Shown one piece after another: positions 11,252-22,299 of a stretch of DNA of 31,537 bases (its first letter is position 1; each line of letters opens with the position of its first letter). The DNA comes from Chloromonas sp. AAM2. Lineage: Eukaryota > Chlorophyta > Chlorophyceae > Chlamydomonadales > Chlamydomonadaceae. The notes under the pieces were generated by a model that saw only the letters and a program-made list of their open reading frames with translations, searched no databases and was not told the origin of the DNA. The DNA is taken from contig QAXH01005291.1 of assembly GCA_004335635.1 (NCBI GenBank), positions 11,306-42,842 on the forward strand, given 5' to 3'. A program made the position numbers and the translations under genes.

Positions 11252-14200
11252 TTATGCGTTGACAGCCACACTCTCTGGTTGCCTGACCACCTCTGCCTCT
11301 GGCTTGTTGCCGGTGTACACGCCGTCGATGGTCTTGCCCGTCACCCCCGGAACCAGACCCTGGAGGGTGGAAGACCAGTCCCGGGCGGCAGGCGGGTTCT
11401 CGGGGTCAATCTGCGGACAAGACAAGCACAGGTAACACTTGTGTTGAGAATTTAAGCTTTGGCGTGAGCCGGGCAATGAGAAGAAGGACAAGACATCAAG
11501 CTGTGGGCACCGGCCAACTGCGGATTCCCTGACTGCATGATACCCCCTAGGTACGCTCAGGCATGAGGGCTGGTCCAAATGTCGGCAGCACTGTCAGGTA
11601 TACACCTGATGCAGTCTACCTTCAGGCCCTGGGCTGGTCACAGAGTGGTTCCACCCTCAGCACCAGCACATGCCTCACCTGCCACGGCTGAGAGAAGGGC
11701 ACTGTGCTCTTGATCTCAAAGGTGGTGTTCAGCGCCTGAGCAGCATGAGCAGCAGACGAGACATGCTTGGCAACGAAGCGATGGCACAAAACCGAGAGAC
11801 TACTGTCAAAGCAAAGCTCTAACACACGATGCCGGAGCAAAACTGGTACAGTTGCACTTGCAAAAGATGCAACTGTCCTATTAAACGTGCCCACCCGAGG
11901 GTTGAATGATGGATTACCCGTTGATATGGGATATATCCGTAACAGGCAGGGTCTATCCTGATACTGTTACAAAAACTCCCACCATCACATGCTGCTAAAA
12001 CAACCCACAGAACGCACGCTGTCAAACCACAACTCATGACGCATGCTGTCAAACCACAACTCATGACGCATGCTGTCAAACCACAACACAAAATGCACGC
12101 CATCAAGCCAAATTGCTGTGTAGGCAGCAGAGTCTCTCCGCCACACCGAATGGGTGTTTTCCTTACCTGCGGTTGGCTGAGCAGCGCACAGCACAGCTCG
12201 GCCACATCCTCACGCCCAACCTTGCCCTGAGGGAAGGTGCACAGTCACATGAGTTGGTTCGCTTCAGAGGCTGCAGCAAAGCGCTGAAGCATCTCTCTTT
12301 ACACATAGTTGACATAGTTGATGGTTAGCTGCTATCCCGCACAGTCACACGGTTTGATTCATTGCCCGCATTCGCTGACCAAATGAAATGTGAAAATGCA
12401 ACAATGCGCCGTGGCTGCTGTTGCTGAACCGTCCTCTACACCTAGTTGTTGCTCTGCAGACCCGCTGGTTCTTTCAGCAAGTGGCACATGTCCTGTCACA
12501 GCACAGATTGCTCTCTAGCCGCGCCCAGTTAGCGATCAGCAGGTGCCCTGCTTAGCAGGACTGCACAGTCCATCCACTACACCTTTGCACTTCAAAGTCA
12601 TAATCAAGATCGCATGGCACTCGCAGTTCACTGAAGCTCGCAGTGACGACGAGATAACAGCATGAGGATGAAGAGGCACAGCCAGTGCGCCTCCCAAAGA
12701 CTTCCACTGCGTATCGCCAGTACCTTGATGCTGTCTCTGAATGACCCCCTGCTTCACCCTAGTACCTTAATAGTGTCTCCCTGATCGAGCTGCAGCGGCA
12801 TGCCTCTGGGCTCCTCAGTGAGCGCACAGGGCCGCACGATGGCCAGGGGCAGGCCGCTGGAGCGCAGCGCGTCCTCGCCCGCCAGCTTGTACGTCAGCAG
12901 GCCGCCCAACATTTCGTTCATCTTGACAGCTGGAGGCTCCTGAGTGCGCAAAAACGGCAACAGGTACTAACCTAACTATAACTAAAACAAAAGGCTCACA
13001 TTGTTGCTGGTTAACTTGAGGTCACCCGCCCTTGCAAGGCCCCAGGCAATCAGGTCAGGCATGGAAACTAGGCCACGTTTTCCGGGGGCACCAGCAACCC
13101 ATAAGAGTGCGTTGCTGACATAATGGCATGCCTCACAGCAGATGATTGCTCTTTTCCCCCTCTAAATCTGCGCACTTGATCGACGTTGATGCCTGGTCTG
13201 TTCGGTCGTGTGACACCCGCCGAGGACACGTGCACGAAGCGGGGCGCGAGGCGGGCTGCGTCCGGCATGTAGGCCGCAGCGCGAGTGATGGGCAGGGAGA
13301 ACTCGCCCGCGCGGAAGGCAGGGTTCAAGGCACCGTCTGTGGGCAGGGGCAGCGGGGCATCAGCACCATTCTATGGCACATTCAACATCCCTATCCCGGC
13401 AGTCCATAACACTTGGTGAGCTCATTCATGACACTTGGTGACCCAGACCCTCGCGCCTTTCCTGCCCTTGACAGCTTCGTATGCTTAGGCCCGAAAGGTC
13501 AGCGGTAAAGTCGGACCGTGGCCTGACCCTGGGTGTGACACGCCCTCGCATATAATCATTCACCCATTGCTGCCTCAGTGCTTCACCTGGAAGTCAGCTG
13601 GTGCTCCGTGACCTTGCGTGTAACCATACCAGTGGTTGATATGAGTCCTCTTATAACGTGGTCATCAGAGTGCAATCCACCAGTGCAGCCTGAATGTTCC
13701 GCTTACCGTATTCGAACTTGGAGAGCATGAGCTGGATAGATGACACCTTGGAGGCATCAAGCTTGGCGCCGTCCTTGAGCGATTTGGCGCGGAAAACGGG
13801 AATGAACTGATCGAAGGGCACACGCACCGTCTGCCACTCGTCCGCCACCGTGTCAAAGGAGTGGCAGTAGGCGATGCCGTCCCAGTTGCTGTCGGACCGC
13901 ACAATCAACTTGTAGCGCAGGCCATTGCCCTGAGGGACACAAGTACACAGCCATCACATGTCATGCCAAAGCCATACTGCTACACTTGCCGGCACATATG
14001 CATGGTAGAAAAGGAGGACCCTGTGCCCTGGCCAAACACTGCTGGCCAGTTACATGGTTTGCTGTCCAATTATTAGCCATGCAACCGCACCATCACAGAC
14101 TGTAACACCAAAACTGTCCTGACCATGCTGTGACGTAGAAACGTGTGCCCGTTTCCACCCCTCAGACACCCTGTAGGTCCCACCTTGAGCCTGAGCTCCA

Positions 14201-17200
14201 CTCCCTCAAATGCCCCGAGGTCCAGGGGCGGTTCGAAGTTGCGCGAGCGCACGCTGGCGAACCCGCCCGAGTTGCTTGTGGACACCATACCCCTGCAAGG
14301 CAATGCTGTGCTCGTGGACCTCGGGCGCAGGCTTCGCACAATAGCTGGCTAGTGCTAACTGACAGTGCACATCACAGCTCAAGATTTGGTTCCAGTTAGA
14401 GTGCATTGGTTGCTGGCACACTGCTTATACACTATCCAACGGTGTGACGGCAGCAGCACGTGCCTTCACGCAGGCGATCAGGAAAAAAACGCATCGCTGT
14501 CATCTGGTTGTGAAGGCCGCACACTGCCGGTCTGGGCCCTGCTATCACATCAGACTTCGTTACAATGGACTGCATGCTATGCATTAGCCATCAGACTCCA
14601 ATACAATGGTGTACACTATCCTCTGCCATATACTCTGCCATATACTCTGCCATATACTCTGCCATATACTCTGCCATACACTCTGCTGTAACTATGACTG
14701 TACCCAGGCACGTGCCTCTGTCATGCATGCTCTGTTGTGCGAGTGTGTGGCTGTGTCCAGGCACGTGTCCCGGCCGTGCCACTCACTTGAACACCATGGC
14801 GGGTGCGCCGCCCTCCCCCGCTCCCGGCACCGACTGGATGCTGCTGATGCTCACGCCGCCCTGCAGCCACAGCCATAACCACAGCAACACCCAGGTGTGG
14901 AGCAATGGACGGCACTCTGGAGCGTGGAGTGATGAGTGACAATCAGATGCATCAGCACAGCCACAGCCACAGCTCAGTGTGGAGTTTCAGGCGACAGAAT
15001 TCAATGCAGTCAGCTTGTCGGTCCAGCTTGTCACGCACAGGCGCCACAATCCAGTGCAAAGGCATGAAGGCCTTTCCTTTCACAGCTTGCTGCAGCGTTC
15101 AGCGACACATTTCATGCTTAGGGCTGCCAACTGGCCTGATGTCAGAGTAACACATCCCGGATTTGCGCCTGTCTGCCCTGACCGGTCCGTCCCCCGTCTC
15201 TCACCATGACCACATCGTCCAGTGCGCCCCACTGTATGCCCGTGCCATCCGCCTGAAAACATGCAAACATGTGTAGTAACGCTACTCAGGCGCCAGGTGT
15301 ACTCATTCCAAGGTGAGGGCTGCACAAGAAGCAAGGGCGCGCGGGCCTGCGCCTAGAGCCATGGCAATTGCTGCACCGCATGCAAACATACACACATGTG
15401 GGTCTATGCTATTTTGTGGTAGTCTCAATCAGGCGGTGAATGCAGTTATTGCAAGGCGGAGGTCGTCAAGGAACAAGGGCGCACTCACACGCACCCAAAG
15501 CAATGGCAACTGTCCATGCAGTGCGTTGTTGCATGCAGTGGTGTTGGCACACCTGAATCAGCGGCACTCCCTGCTGCAGCCCCAGGCGGGTGCCCAGCGC
15601 AGCGATGAGGTTGCGCATGCCGTTCAGCTCAACCGACTCGGGCGTGTCTCCAACCACCTCTGGGTCGTAGAACTTGATGCCCTGAAACACACGAGGCAAG
15701 GCGGACGATGCGGGCGGGCAGGCCTTGCGTTTGCCGGCCTCATGGAGTCCAGGGCAGAACATGCCTGGCACGGGTTGAGGTACGACAGGGAGGCAGACAC
15801 AACAAGGCATGGTTGTGCAATGACGCTTTTCCCACCCAGTGTCAAAGCAGCACCACACACATGTCAAGTTGTGGTGCCCGACCCGCGCCTCCCTCACGTG
15901 ACCGTTTGCACTCCGGGCATGGCCTACACTGTGCAGTGTGTATGAATGTGTGCGTGTCGTTTTGCACCGGGAGCGCCTCCTGACACTATGAAACGCAACA
16001 ACCACCTGTGCAGAGTTGATGTTATTGACGCTTTTTCAGATGAAGTGCAATTTGAAAGGTGATAATATGATGATGTACTTTGCAAGAGCAGAACTCCGCT
16101 GCCCCACCTGCATGTACTTGGATCGCTGCGAGTCGTCCCCCTCCTTGGGCTGCACCTTGACCGCCGAGCAGCTCACCACGGCCCGCACCCCCGACAGGTA
16201 CTCGGGCAGCAGCGTGCGGGGCTGGGTAAGGTCCGCGGCAACAACCTCCAGGCGGCCGCCGGGCCCAGCGGGGAGACCGGACTGAAGGCGACACACAAGT
16301 GCAGCGTCCTCTGCCTTCTGCGGCTTGTGTCGGATTACTGAGCAGGAAGCAGTGGTGAGCTGGGGCACCAACCAGTCCCGGTAGCAACTGTTTGGGGGGA
16401 GCTAGGGAAGAATGAGCTGAAGGGTACTGGGCAAGCACTGACCTGAAAGCGTGCCTAGGTTTTGCATGTCGTGCGAGCATTTCAGCTGCCCTGTGATTCC
16501 ATCAGTGCGACCATCTCTGTTGCAATACACTTGCCCAGGTAAATTTACTGTGATGCCAAGTCTTTTAAATACAATTGCCGAATTTCACAAATCCAGCCAA
16601 CCCCTTCGCTTCTCTAAAGCAAGCTTGTTTGTTTGTCCCCGGCAAGCCTGCTGTGTCCCTTGGCCTGGTTCCAGCCCTGATGTCTCACCAGCAGCTGTGT
16701 CGCCTTCTGCTGGTCGCGCACCAGCGCCCGCACATGCTTGCCAGCGGCCAACAGCTTGCTCACCACACGCTTGCCCACACCGCCCGTCGCACCTGCAGGC
16801 ATCCACAGGACGGAGTCAGGCATGCACAACACACACGCCACCCAGCTCCTGGTTGTTGGTTGGTTGGTTTGTCGGTTTGTCGGTTGGTAGTTTGTCGATT
16901 GGTGTTTACGACAAAAAGGCAATGGCCCACATGCTGTTTTGATGTCATGGGAGGAAGGCTAAACACTGCATTGTGCTTTGAGGTGTCACGTGCACAAGCA
17001 CATTACACCGTCACATAAGCACATGAATCGCATCACACAGTACGGCCAGAGACGGACATGGATGGCAGATGGTCACATTGAGTGTACCATGGCCCATCCC
17101 ACGTGCCTTTCAGAGCGCCAGGCCTCCCACCTGAACATGAACAGTGTGAGACCCTGGCCTCATACCTGTGACCAGTATGACTCCATTGACAGGCACATGC

Positions 17201-18506
17201 ACCACTGGGTCCGTTGTCGTGGCGCCGGACGGGGACACAGGCACTGACTGCATGGCGGAGGCAGCGACCTGCATGCACCACACACGCGGCGGTGTTCGTG
17301 TTCACATGCTGATTGCGGGAACGTGATATGCAGCGGCCCTGCCTAGTGACTGCTGTGGATGGCGTGCAACACTGCTTTGCAGTTTCTGCCCATGCTGGCA
17401 GTGTGGCCAACGTGCAGGGTGTCAAGCTCCCGCCTTCTGCCCATGTTGACATGGAGCTCAACAACGGCATCAAGAGCGGTCCTGGTTGTGCCCAGTGTGG
17501 CTAAACTGCAGGACCGCAACTCGCCACCTCAAAGAATCATGCTGCAGAACACACCTTGTCACCCCCAAGGGTGCGGGCCACGCCGTCCACCAGGCCCTGC
17601 GGCCAGAACAACAGTAACGCTTCAAAAGCCGCAGACGATCGGCTGACGCACTGTGCAGCGGAGCTGTGAGATGCTGTGTGAGGTGCTGTGTGAGGTGCTG
17701 TGTGAGATGCTGTGTGAGGTGCATTCAGTTGTGTGTGCTTTAAAGCAACAAGAGGGCTTGTATGTTTTTTGTTTGTTTGGTACCTTACATGTTAGCATGT
17801 TTGGAATGGAGTTGGCATGTTAGGAATGTGCGTGCTGAGTAGCAATGCTCGACTCTTATGACGCAAAAAACATCAAGGCCGGACAAGATGCTGAGTTGCT
17901 TGCTGAACTACATGAGTGGCCTGCTGAACCAGGTGAGGATTGCCGAGGTACAGTTGATTGCATGTTCCTCAACATTGCATAGCATTTTACCTGCAAACTC
18001 TTCTGCAGCAGGTTCTGGTTGAAGAAGGCTACCGTTGAAACAAAGCGGCCTACGTCCCAGGGCTGGCGCTCCGTCCCTGCACATGACGCAGGGTGTGTGT
18101 GGCACTTGTAGATGGTATTGTCATGCTGTTGTCACTTGATAACTGTTGTCTGGTGCATCTGTGGTTCTGCTGTGTCTGGTGGACCCATGTGCTTGGGTGT
18201 GCTGCGGGTATGCATCGATGGTGATGTGCCTGATGCATCTGCTGTCATGTACGCACTCTGCCCTGGTGTCCGGTAAATCTGTGGTTCTGCTGTGTTTGGT
18301 GGACCCTGGTAGTGTCTGCCCTGGTGCCTGGTGCATCTGTGGTTCTGTGCATCGGTGGCCCCTGTGCACCGCACGATACATCAAATCGACCTACCTTTAG
18401 ACCGCACCACCACCAGCTTGCGAGTGGAGTGGGCTGCCGGAGTGCCTGCATGGTCGCAAGTGCGAACTCCTTTCACAAAATGCAACCCTTGTGGATGGAG
18501 AACCAT
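11252..18506 (-). CDS. Plastid atypical SDR with inserted CIA30 domain (AT4G18810/HCF173-like)
   Basis: Exons on the minus strand: 18506–18395, 18076–17991, 17596–17555, 17268–17166, 16792–16689, 16281–16108, 15681–15553, 15252–15205, 14860–14787, 14292–14184, 13929–13707, 13336–13176, 12939–12766, 12226–12167, 11735–11679, 11410–11252; 604 aa, all in phase. After a basic, Ser/Thr-containing leader it has PWDVGRFV, then a Rossmann start VILVTGATGGVGKRVV (GxxGxxG at 115–121), a CIA30/NDUFAF1-type domain (WGALDDVVMGG at about 258 to LPITRAAAYM), and the second SDR half (RFVHVSSAGVTRP, TYKLAGEDALRSSGLPLAIVRPCALTEEP). The usual SDR Tyr-x3-Lys pair is not kept at TYKLAGED, so binding or scaffold use is likelier than classic catalysis. 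This architecture matches Arabidopsis AT4G18810 and resembles HCF173, which promotes psbA translation. The exact role here is inferred. An in-frame ATG at 18572 would add 22 residues. Confidence 0.92.
12014..12109. repeat. 27-bp minisatellite in SDR-CIA30 intron 14
   Basis: Three full copies (12014, 12041, 12068) and one partial copy of a 27-bp unit containing GCTGTCAAACCACAACTCAT lie between exons 12226–12167 and 11735–11679. The outer copies are more diverged than the middle ones. Confidence 0.9.
14621..14688. repeat. 12-bp minisatellite CTCTGCCATATA in SDR-CIA30 intron 9
   Basis: Four exact 12-bp units CTCTGCCATATA start at 14621, and a CTCTGCCATACA variant and a decayed unit follow. The run lies in the intron between exons 14860–14787 and 14292–14184. 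It is open in several frames only because the unit length is a multiple of three. Confidence 0.92.
16851..16904. repeat. TTGG/TTTGTCGG microsatellite in SDR-CIA30 intron 4
   Basis: A run of TTGG units passes into TTTGTCGG-type units, about 60 bp upstream (in gene orientation) of the 3' splice site of the exon that encodes the Rossmann glycine motif. Confidence 0.8.
17663..17722. repeat. 12-bp minisatellite GCTGTGTGAGGT in SDR-CIA30 intron 2
   Basis: About five copies of the unit GCTGTGTGAGGT, with a G/A variant, lie in the intron between exons 18076–17991 and 17596–17555. Confidence 0.88.
18151..18361. repeat. Dispersed direct repeats in SDR-CIA30 intron 1
   Basis: A unit of about 36 bp containing ATCTGTGGTTCTGCTGTGT occurs at 18151–18186 and 18271–18306. 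A shorter, diverged copy lies at 18330–18361. The first two are about 120 bp apart. All lie in the first intron of the SDR-CIA30 gene. Confidence 0.8.
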
Positions 18507-18874
18507 CGATCGGCTGGAATCGCTGCCCACCTCGGCACTGTCGTGAACACTGCTTGGAGCTTTGCTTTCCAATCATCATGATTCAAAATGGGCAACGGGC
18601 ACGAACACTAGAACTGAAAACACGACCGAGAGACTGGATGGTCGACATACGAGCGTTACAACCCTCATGCCTCATACACTTGTCACACGTCATAGCCAGA
18701 GTTGGCAGAGGAGGACAAAGACCCTTCAGCTGCTCGCCAAACTTCTGTAGTTGTCAGTATCTGATAACGTAGGCTGTGCAACCTGTGCCCTTCACTCTGA
18801 CCTACAGGCAGCATACGCCAGGCAGTGACATCGTGTGCTGGTGAATTAGCTTCAACTGTGGCTGTTCAAACAAC
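18507..18874. promoter_or_regulatory. Putative bidirectional promoter, SDR-CIA30/MOG1
   Basis: These 368 bp separate the start codons of the divergent SDR-CIA30 and MOG1 genes (302 bp if the upstream SDR start at 18572 is used). A CCAAT motif lies near 18569. I see no clear TATA box. Promoter function is inferred from the layout. Confidence 0.4.
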
Positions 18875-20762
18875 ATGCAAATCCCACAGCTAGAGCAGGC
18901 AGTTTCTCGGGCGATGTACGGAGGCGCCATTGAGCTGGACCTTCCCCCTCGCTTTGCAGACGTTAGGTATTGGAACACACATGGTATGATCAGTCCAGCC
19001 AAAACGTGGAAGGCAATCTCACAAGCACGTGTGCTACCGAGGCTCTTTTGTATAGTCATGTGCTCTTGGCTGCGTCATGCACGCCAATAGTCCAAAGTAG
19101 CATGCCTTTGTTAGTCCACAGTGCTTTGACTTCTGTGTTCTTTGCTCTTTGCGCCTTGAAGTTGCCTTCTGTTACTCAGGGTTGGTAAGGACGATATTCA
19201 GCCTCGTCTCTTGCATGGCTTGCGAGCGTCTGTGCTCGCTGCATGTGGGCTCCCCTGATGTAATCACCACATGTACTAGTCAGGACTTGGTTGGCAAGGT
19301 CTGTATTCAGCTCACCTTGAGTGACGTGCCGCGATGGCCATGCCCACTGTTGCCTCACGCAGTGACTTCCGGCCAGTGCCAGACCATCAAGAGGTGAGAA
19401 CAGCATGCAGCCAGCAATGCAGAAAGTATTTCAAGGAGATTGACTCTTGAGACCGACTTGCCGAATGTCGAACTGTGTTGGCAAGTTCAGCGACAGCAGC
19501 AGCAGTGCTGCACTTGTGATCAGCGGCAGCGGCAGCGGCAGCGGCAGTGACGGCCCTGGTTGCCCCTGATCAACAACGCATGGCTTGCTTTGCCTGTGCC
19601 CCGCACACTGCATTCCCCTCTACATGCAATCAGCCTGCTTGTCCCATGCACTTGATGTCTGGCCAGGTGTGGGCCGATGCCAGCGAGGATCAATCTCTGG
19701 TGGTGGAGATAGTCGAGCACAACCCGGCAGTGACAGACGCTGACTGTGCCAGGTGGGCGTGTGGGGTACAGGTGTGTGTGTCGGTACAGGGCGCAAAGTA
19801 AGGGCAAGGATAATGAACAAAACAATTCGGTACTTACTTTGACTTGCGCTGACCTCTCAGTCTGATTGGTATGTGGCGAGTCCCAACTTGCACCTAAGTC
19901 ATTTGACCTGCCCTTGACCTGCTGAGTCATTAAGTCCGGTGTGCTTCGTTCAATATTTGAAAAGTTGGACCTGACTGCTTCCTCGAGCCGCAGCCTTATC
20001 CGCTCTCCATTTTTCTAATCGTAGTCACGAATGCAGTCTCAACACGTGGTGCTCGTTGGCGTGTCAATGCAGACATTATTGGGATGACCAAGTGGCTGGC
20101 AATGAGAGCACCAGCAATGCAGTGCAGTCAGTGCAAACGTTAGGTGCGTGGCGATTGGGCTGCATCAGTTATGCACGATGTACCTATGGCAAAGGATTAG
20201 ATCATGATGGCGCCCTGGCTTGTGTGCCCACCACAAGTGCGACATGCCGTAGTGCCTGCCAAATGTGACATGCCAATGCATGTGCCACAGGCTGTAATCA
20301 CTTTGGAAATGCCTGACCGCCAATGCTTAGTGGCGGCTTCTGATAGACGCACTGTCAAGTTCAGTCGAGCATTGGCAGAGTTTGGAACGGCCTGACTATC
20401 AGTATTCAGCTCATGGATTGTCCCACTCACTGCCCATGCGTGCAGATCCGAGCAGCATGCCTCACTTATCCCCGGGCACCATGTCCTATGCCTGCCTTGT
20501 GACGGGCACCCAGGCAGTGAGCAAGGCCCGGCAGGCCCAGGAGGCTGCCAACCAGGTGGCAGTGCACCTGGCTGTGTTGCGCATGCCCACTGTGCGCTCG
20601 GATGTGCTCATGACCCTCAACAGCCCTGTCGTCATCTCCCAAGCAAGCCAGGCTGCACAGCATGCCGGTGCTGGGCTCAAACAGCGACATGCACATGCAG
20701 AAGCGCTCATGCGCCAGATTCTTCACAGCTTTGCTGTGATGAACTGGTCGTTGTTTGGCTGA
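18875..20762 (+). CDS. MOG1: MOG1, Ran guanine nucleotide release factor homologue
   Basis: MOG1-family proteins bind Ran, promote nucleotide release and support nuclear protein import. Exons: 18875–18966, 19363–19393, 19667–19752, 20073–20143, 20446–20762; 198 aa, the usual family size. Landmarks are YGGAIELDLPPRFADVSDFR (about residues 15–34), VPDHQEVWAD across the second junction, a HYWDDQVAGNE helix, and the C-terminal part SYACLVTGTQAVSKA, a hydrophobic strand HLAVLRMP, DVLMTLNSPV, and the typical ending NWSLFG. The junction 18966/19363 was chosen over a nearby alternative because it alone restores the family string DVSDFRPVPDHQE. The start at 18875 is the first in-frame ATG. Met14 (18914), just before YGGAI, is a possible alternative. 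The gene is head-to-head with the SDR-CIA30 gene. The second exon is only 31 nt. Confidence 0.94.
19521..19548. repeat. GGCAGC hexanucleotide run in MOG1 intron 2
   Basis: About four GGCAGC units lie in the intron between exons 19363–19393 and 19667–19752, preceded by a looser CAG-rich stretch. They are noncoding in the predicted transcript. Confidence 0.85.
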
Positions 20763-21859
20763 AATGTATTTGTTCTTCACCTCTCTGTCTAGTGTACCTA
20801 TCTGCGCTTGCCATTGCCTTGCGTGCACTTCCATCTGTATCCAGAAGGCTGGAGATGTCTGGTGTGCTGCTATTGAGAGGCCTGGCTCATGCCCATACGA
20901 AATTCTCCCACCTCTGTTGTGTCGCGCAGCTGGCATTCTCTTCAACCGGTTGCACCTCCTGCTTCACAAAAGTCTGTGTACATGGCTTATCATGGTTTAA
21001 CCCACGGTACTGCAGCTAGACACAACATTCCTCCAAGAAGTATGCGCCTGACCATCGTCCAACCAAGAACGCTGCATGTGTTTTTTGTTGTTGTACACAG
21101 TGCAACTGGTTCTTGTTGGTGAGAAGGAATGCTGCCAGTTTACGGGTGGTTGTGAACCAGGCGCAGTTGGTCTGCACATTCGTTGTCAATGTTTCCTGTT
21201 GTTGGTCAGGGCTGTCAAGATCTTCTTTACATGACGCTGAGAAGATGCAGCTGCAGCATGTAACAGACTACGATACTTCAGCTGTGTTGCAGCATGTTCA
21301 GATTACCACGCTGCAATCCAACACACTGCACATGCAACGTTGCTTGGGGAGCCTTGAAGCGCAGAAGAGCGCAGTAGGACGAACATTACACGCTCAGCTT
21401 CACCATCGAATCGTCCTGTGGCTTGCTTTTAACTGTCTGTCATAAAAGTACTTGTCAAGAGCCTAGTCCTCTATTTGAGTACAAAACAGAGCCCAATCTG
21501 CGCTGACAAGGCAGCATGATACGCATGATGCTCCATGCACTGCCTTGAGCAAAACAATTGCAGGCCTGCCAGCTCCTAAGATATGCGAATGGCACAGTCT
21601 ACTAATACAAAGTGCTCTGCGCGCCTTTCCCAGTTACCATGTAATCATAGCCGGTCGAGCCACCAGTCTTGCCTACTAGTCATCAGCGCATGGCTACCGC
21701 AGCCATGCCTACTGGCCATGCCTACTAGTCATCAGCGCATGGCATGCCTACTGGCCATGCCTACTACTCATCAGCGCCTGGCCCCCAGTGCAAGCCCTGA
21801 TCCTTGCATCAGCCTGACTATTGAACAACATCATGAATGGCTGATTGCAGCAGCCGTGA
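20763..21859. other. Tail-to-tail gap between MOG1 and the NDUFB3-like gene
   Basis: No gene is recognised. A 110-aa open frame at 21113–21445 (plus) resembles no family I know and has no convincing splice partners. TGTAA, the green-algal poly(A) signal, occurs near 21260 and 21643, but both are far beyond the MOG1 stop. The right part carries the repeat at 21671–21782. Confidence 0.5.
21671..21782. repeat. 24-bp repeats with CTACTAGTCATCAGCGC core
   Basis: Copies at 21671–21694 and 21720–21743 are identical over 24 bp. A third at 21759–21782 has two changes. The spacing (49 and 39 bp) is filled by shorter CATGCCTACTGGC pieces. The repeat lies just downstream of the NDUFB3-like gene's stop, in its probable 3' UTR. 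Confidence 0.85.
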
Positions 21860-22039
21860 CTAGTGATGCCCCTCCGTGGCAGTTGCGGACTCGTAGAGCT
21901 TGTAGGCGACGAACAGACCGAAGCCGACTCTCAAGCCTGGAACCAGGTTCTTCTTGTCCACCTTGAGCAGCGGATGGTGTCGCCATGCCTCATACCGCTG
22001 CCACTGAAAGCCGATGCTCTTGGGGGCCTCGCCAGCCAT
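21860..22039 (-). CDS. NDUFB3: NDUFB3/B12-like mitochondrial complex I subunit
   Basis: Accessory membrane-arm subunit of NADH:ubiquinone oxidoreductase. It is an intronless 59-aa frame. The family hallmark is a short N-terminal part with WQRYEAWRHHPLL (residues 13–25), matching the conserved W-R-x-HP motif, followed by NLVPGLRVGFGLFVAYKLYE, a Pro-Gly turn and a single membrane span at about 35–50. The Met at 22039 is preferred because the family starts shortly before this motif. An in-frame ATG at 22093 would give 77 aa with a basic, Arg-containing front end. The call rests on a short motif. The gene is head-to-head with the AI-2E-type transporter gene, and its stop lies beside a repeat cluster. 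Confidence 0.82.
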   Translation of the reverse strand: MAGEAPKSIGFQWQRYEAWRHHPLLKVDKKNLVPGLRVGFGLFVAYKLYESATATEGHH

Positions 22040-22299
22040 GTTACAAGTCGCCTCCGCTCTCCGGCTGAAAAAGCAGGTTTGGAACCTCAGCACGCAGCCT
22101 GGTCACCAACAAATTACGCAAAGAATAAAGTGCGCTTGAAAACTGCATGCTTGCAACCCGTTACCCACGATGGATTACAATGGAAGCTCATCTCTGGGAT
22201 ATGCAGGGTCTGCGGGCAGTGCTTATAGTTTGAAACGTGCCATCCATTCTGCAATTGTTCACCTAGCGGTTCATCTGGTGCTGCCAGGCGTCACGGGCC
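22040..22299. promoter_or_regulatory. Putative bidirectional promoter, NDUFB3-like/AI-2E
   Basis: These 260 bp separate the start codons of the divergent NDUFB3-like and AI-2E-family genes. A clear TATA box is not seen on either strand. If the upstream NDUFB3 start (22093) is real, the gap is 206 bp. Promoter function is inferred. Confidence 0.4.

Noticed and set aside
14565..14691. Repetitive open frames encoding SAIY/LPYT peptide repeats
   Set aside because: They are open only because a 12-bp intron repeat is divisible by three. They lie inside an intron of the SDR-CIA30 gene on the other strand.
18967..18985. A later donor for MOG1 exon 1, giving …DVRYWNTH then VPDHQE
   Set aside because: In phase, but it adds a residue and loses the family string. 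The 18966/19363 junction restores DVSDFRPVPDHQE exactly.
21113..21445. A 110-aa plus-strand frame downstream of MOG1
   Set aside because: No recognisable motif, and MOG1 already ends in its typical NWSLFG terminus at 20762.
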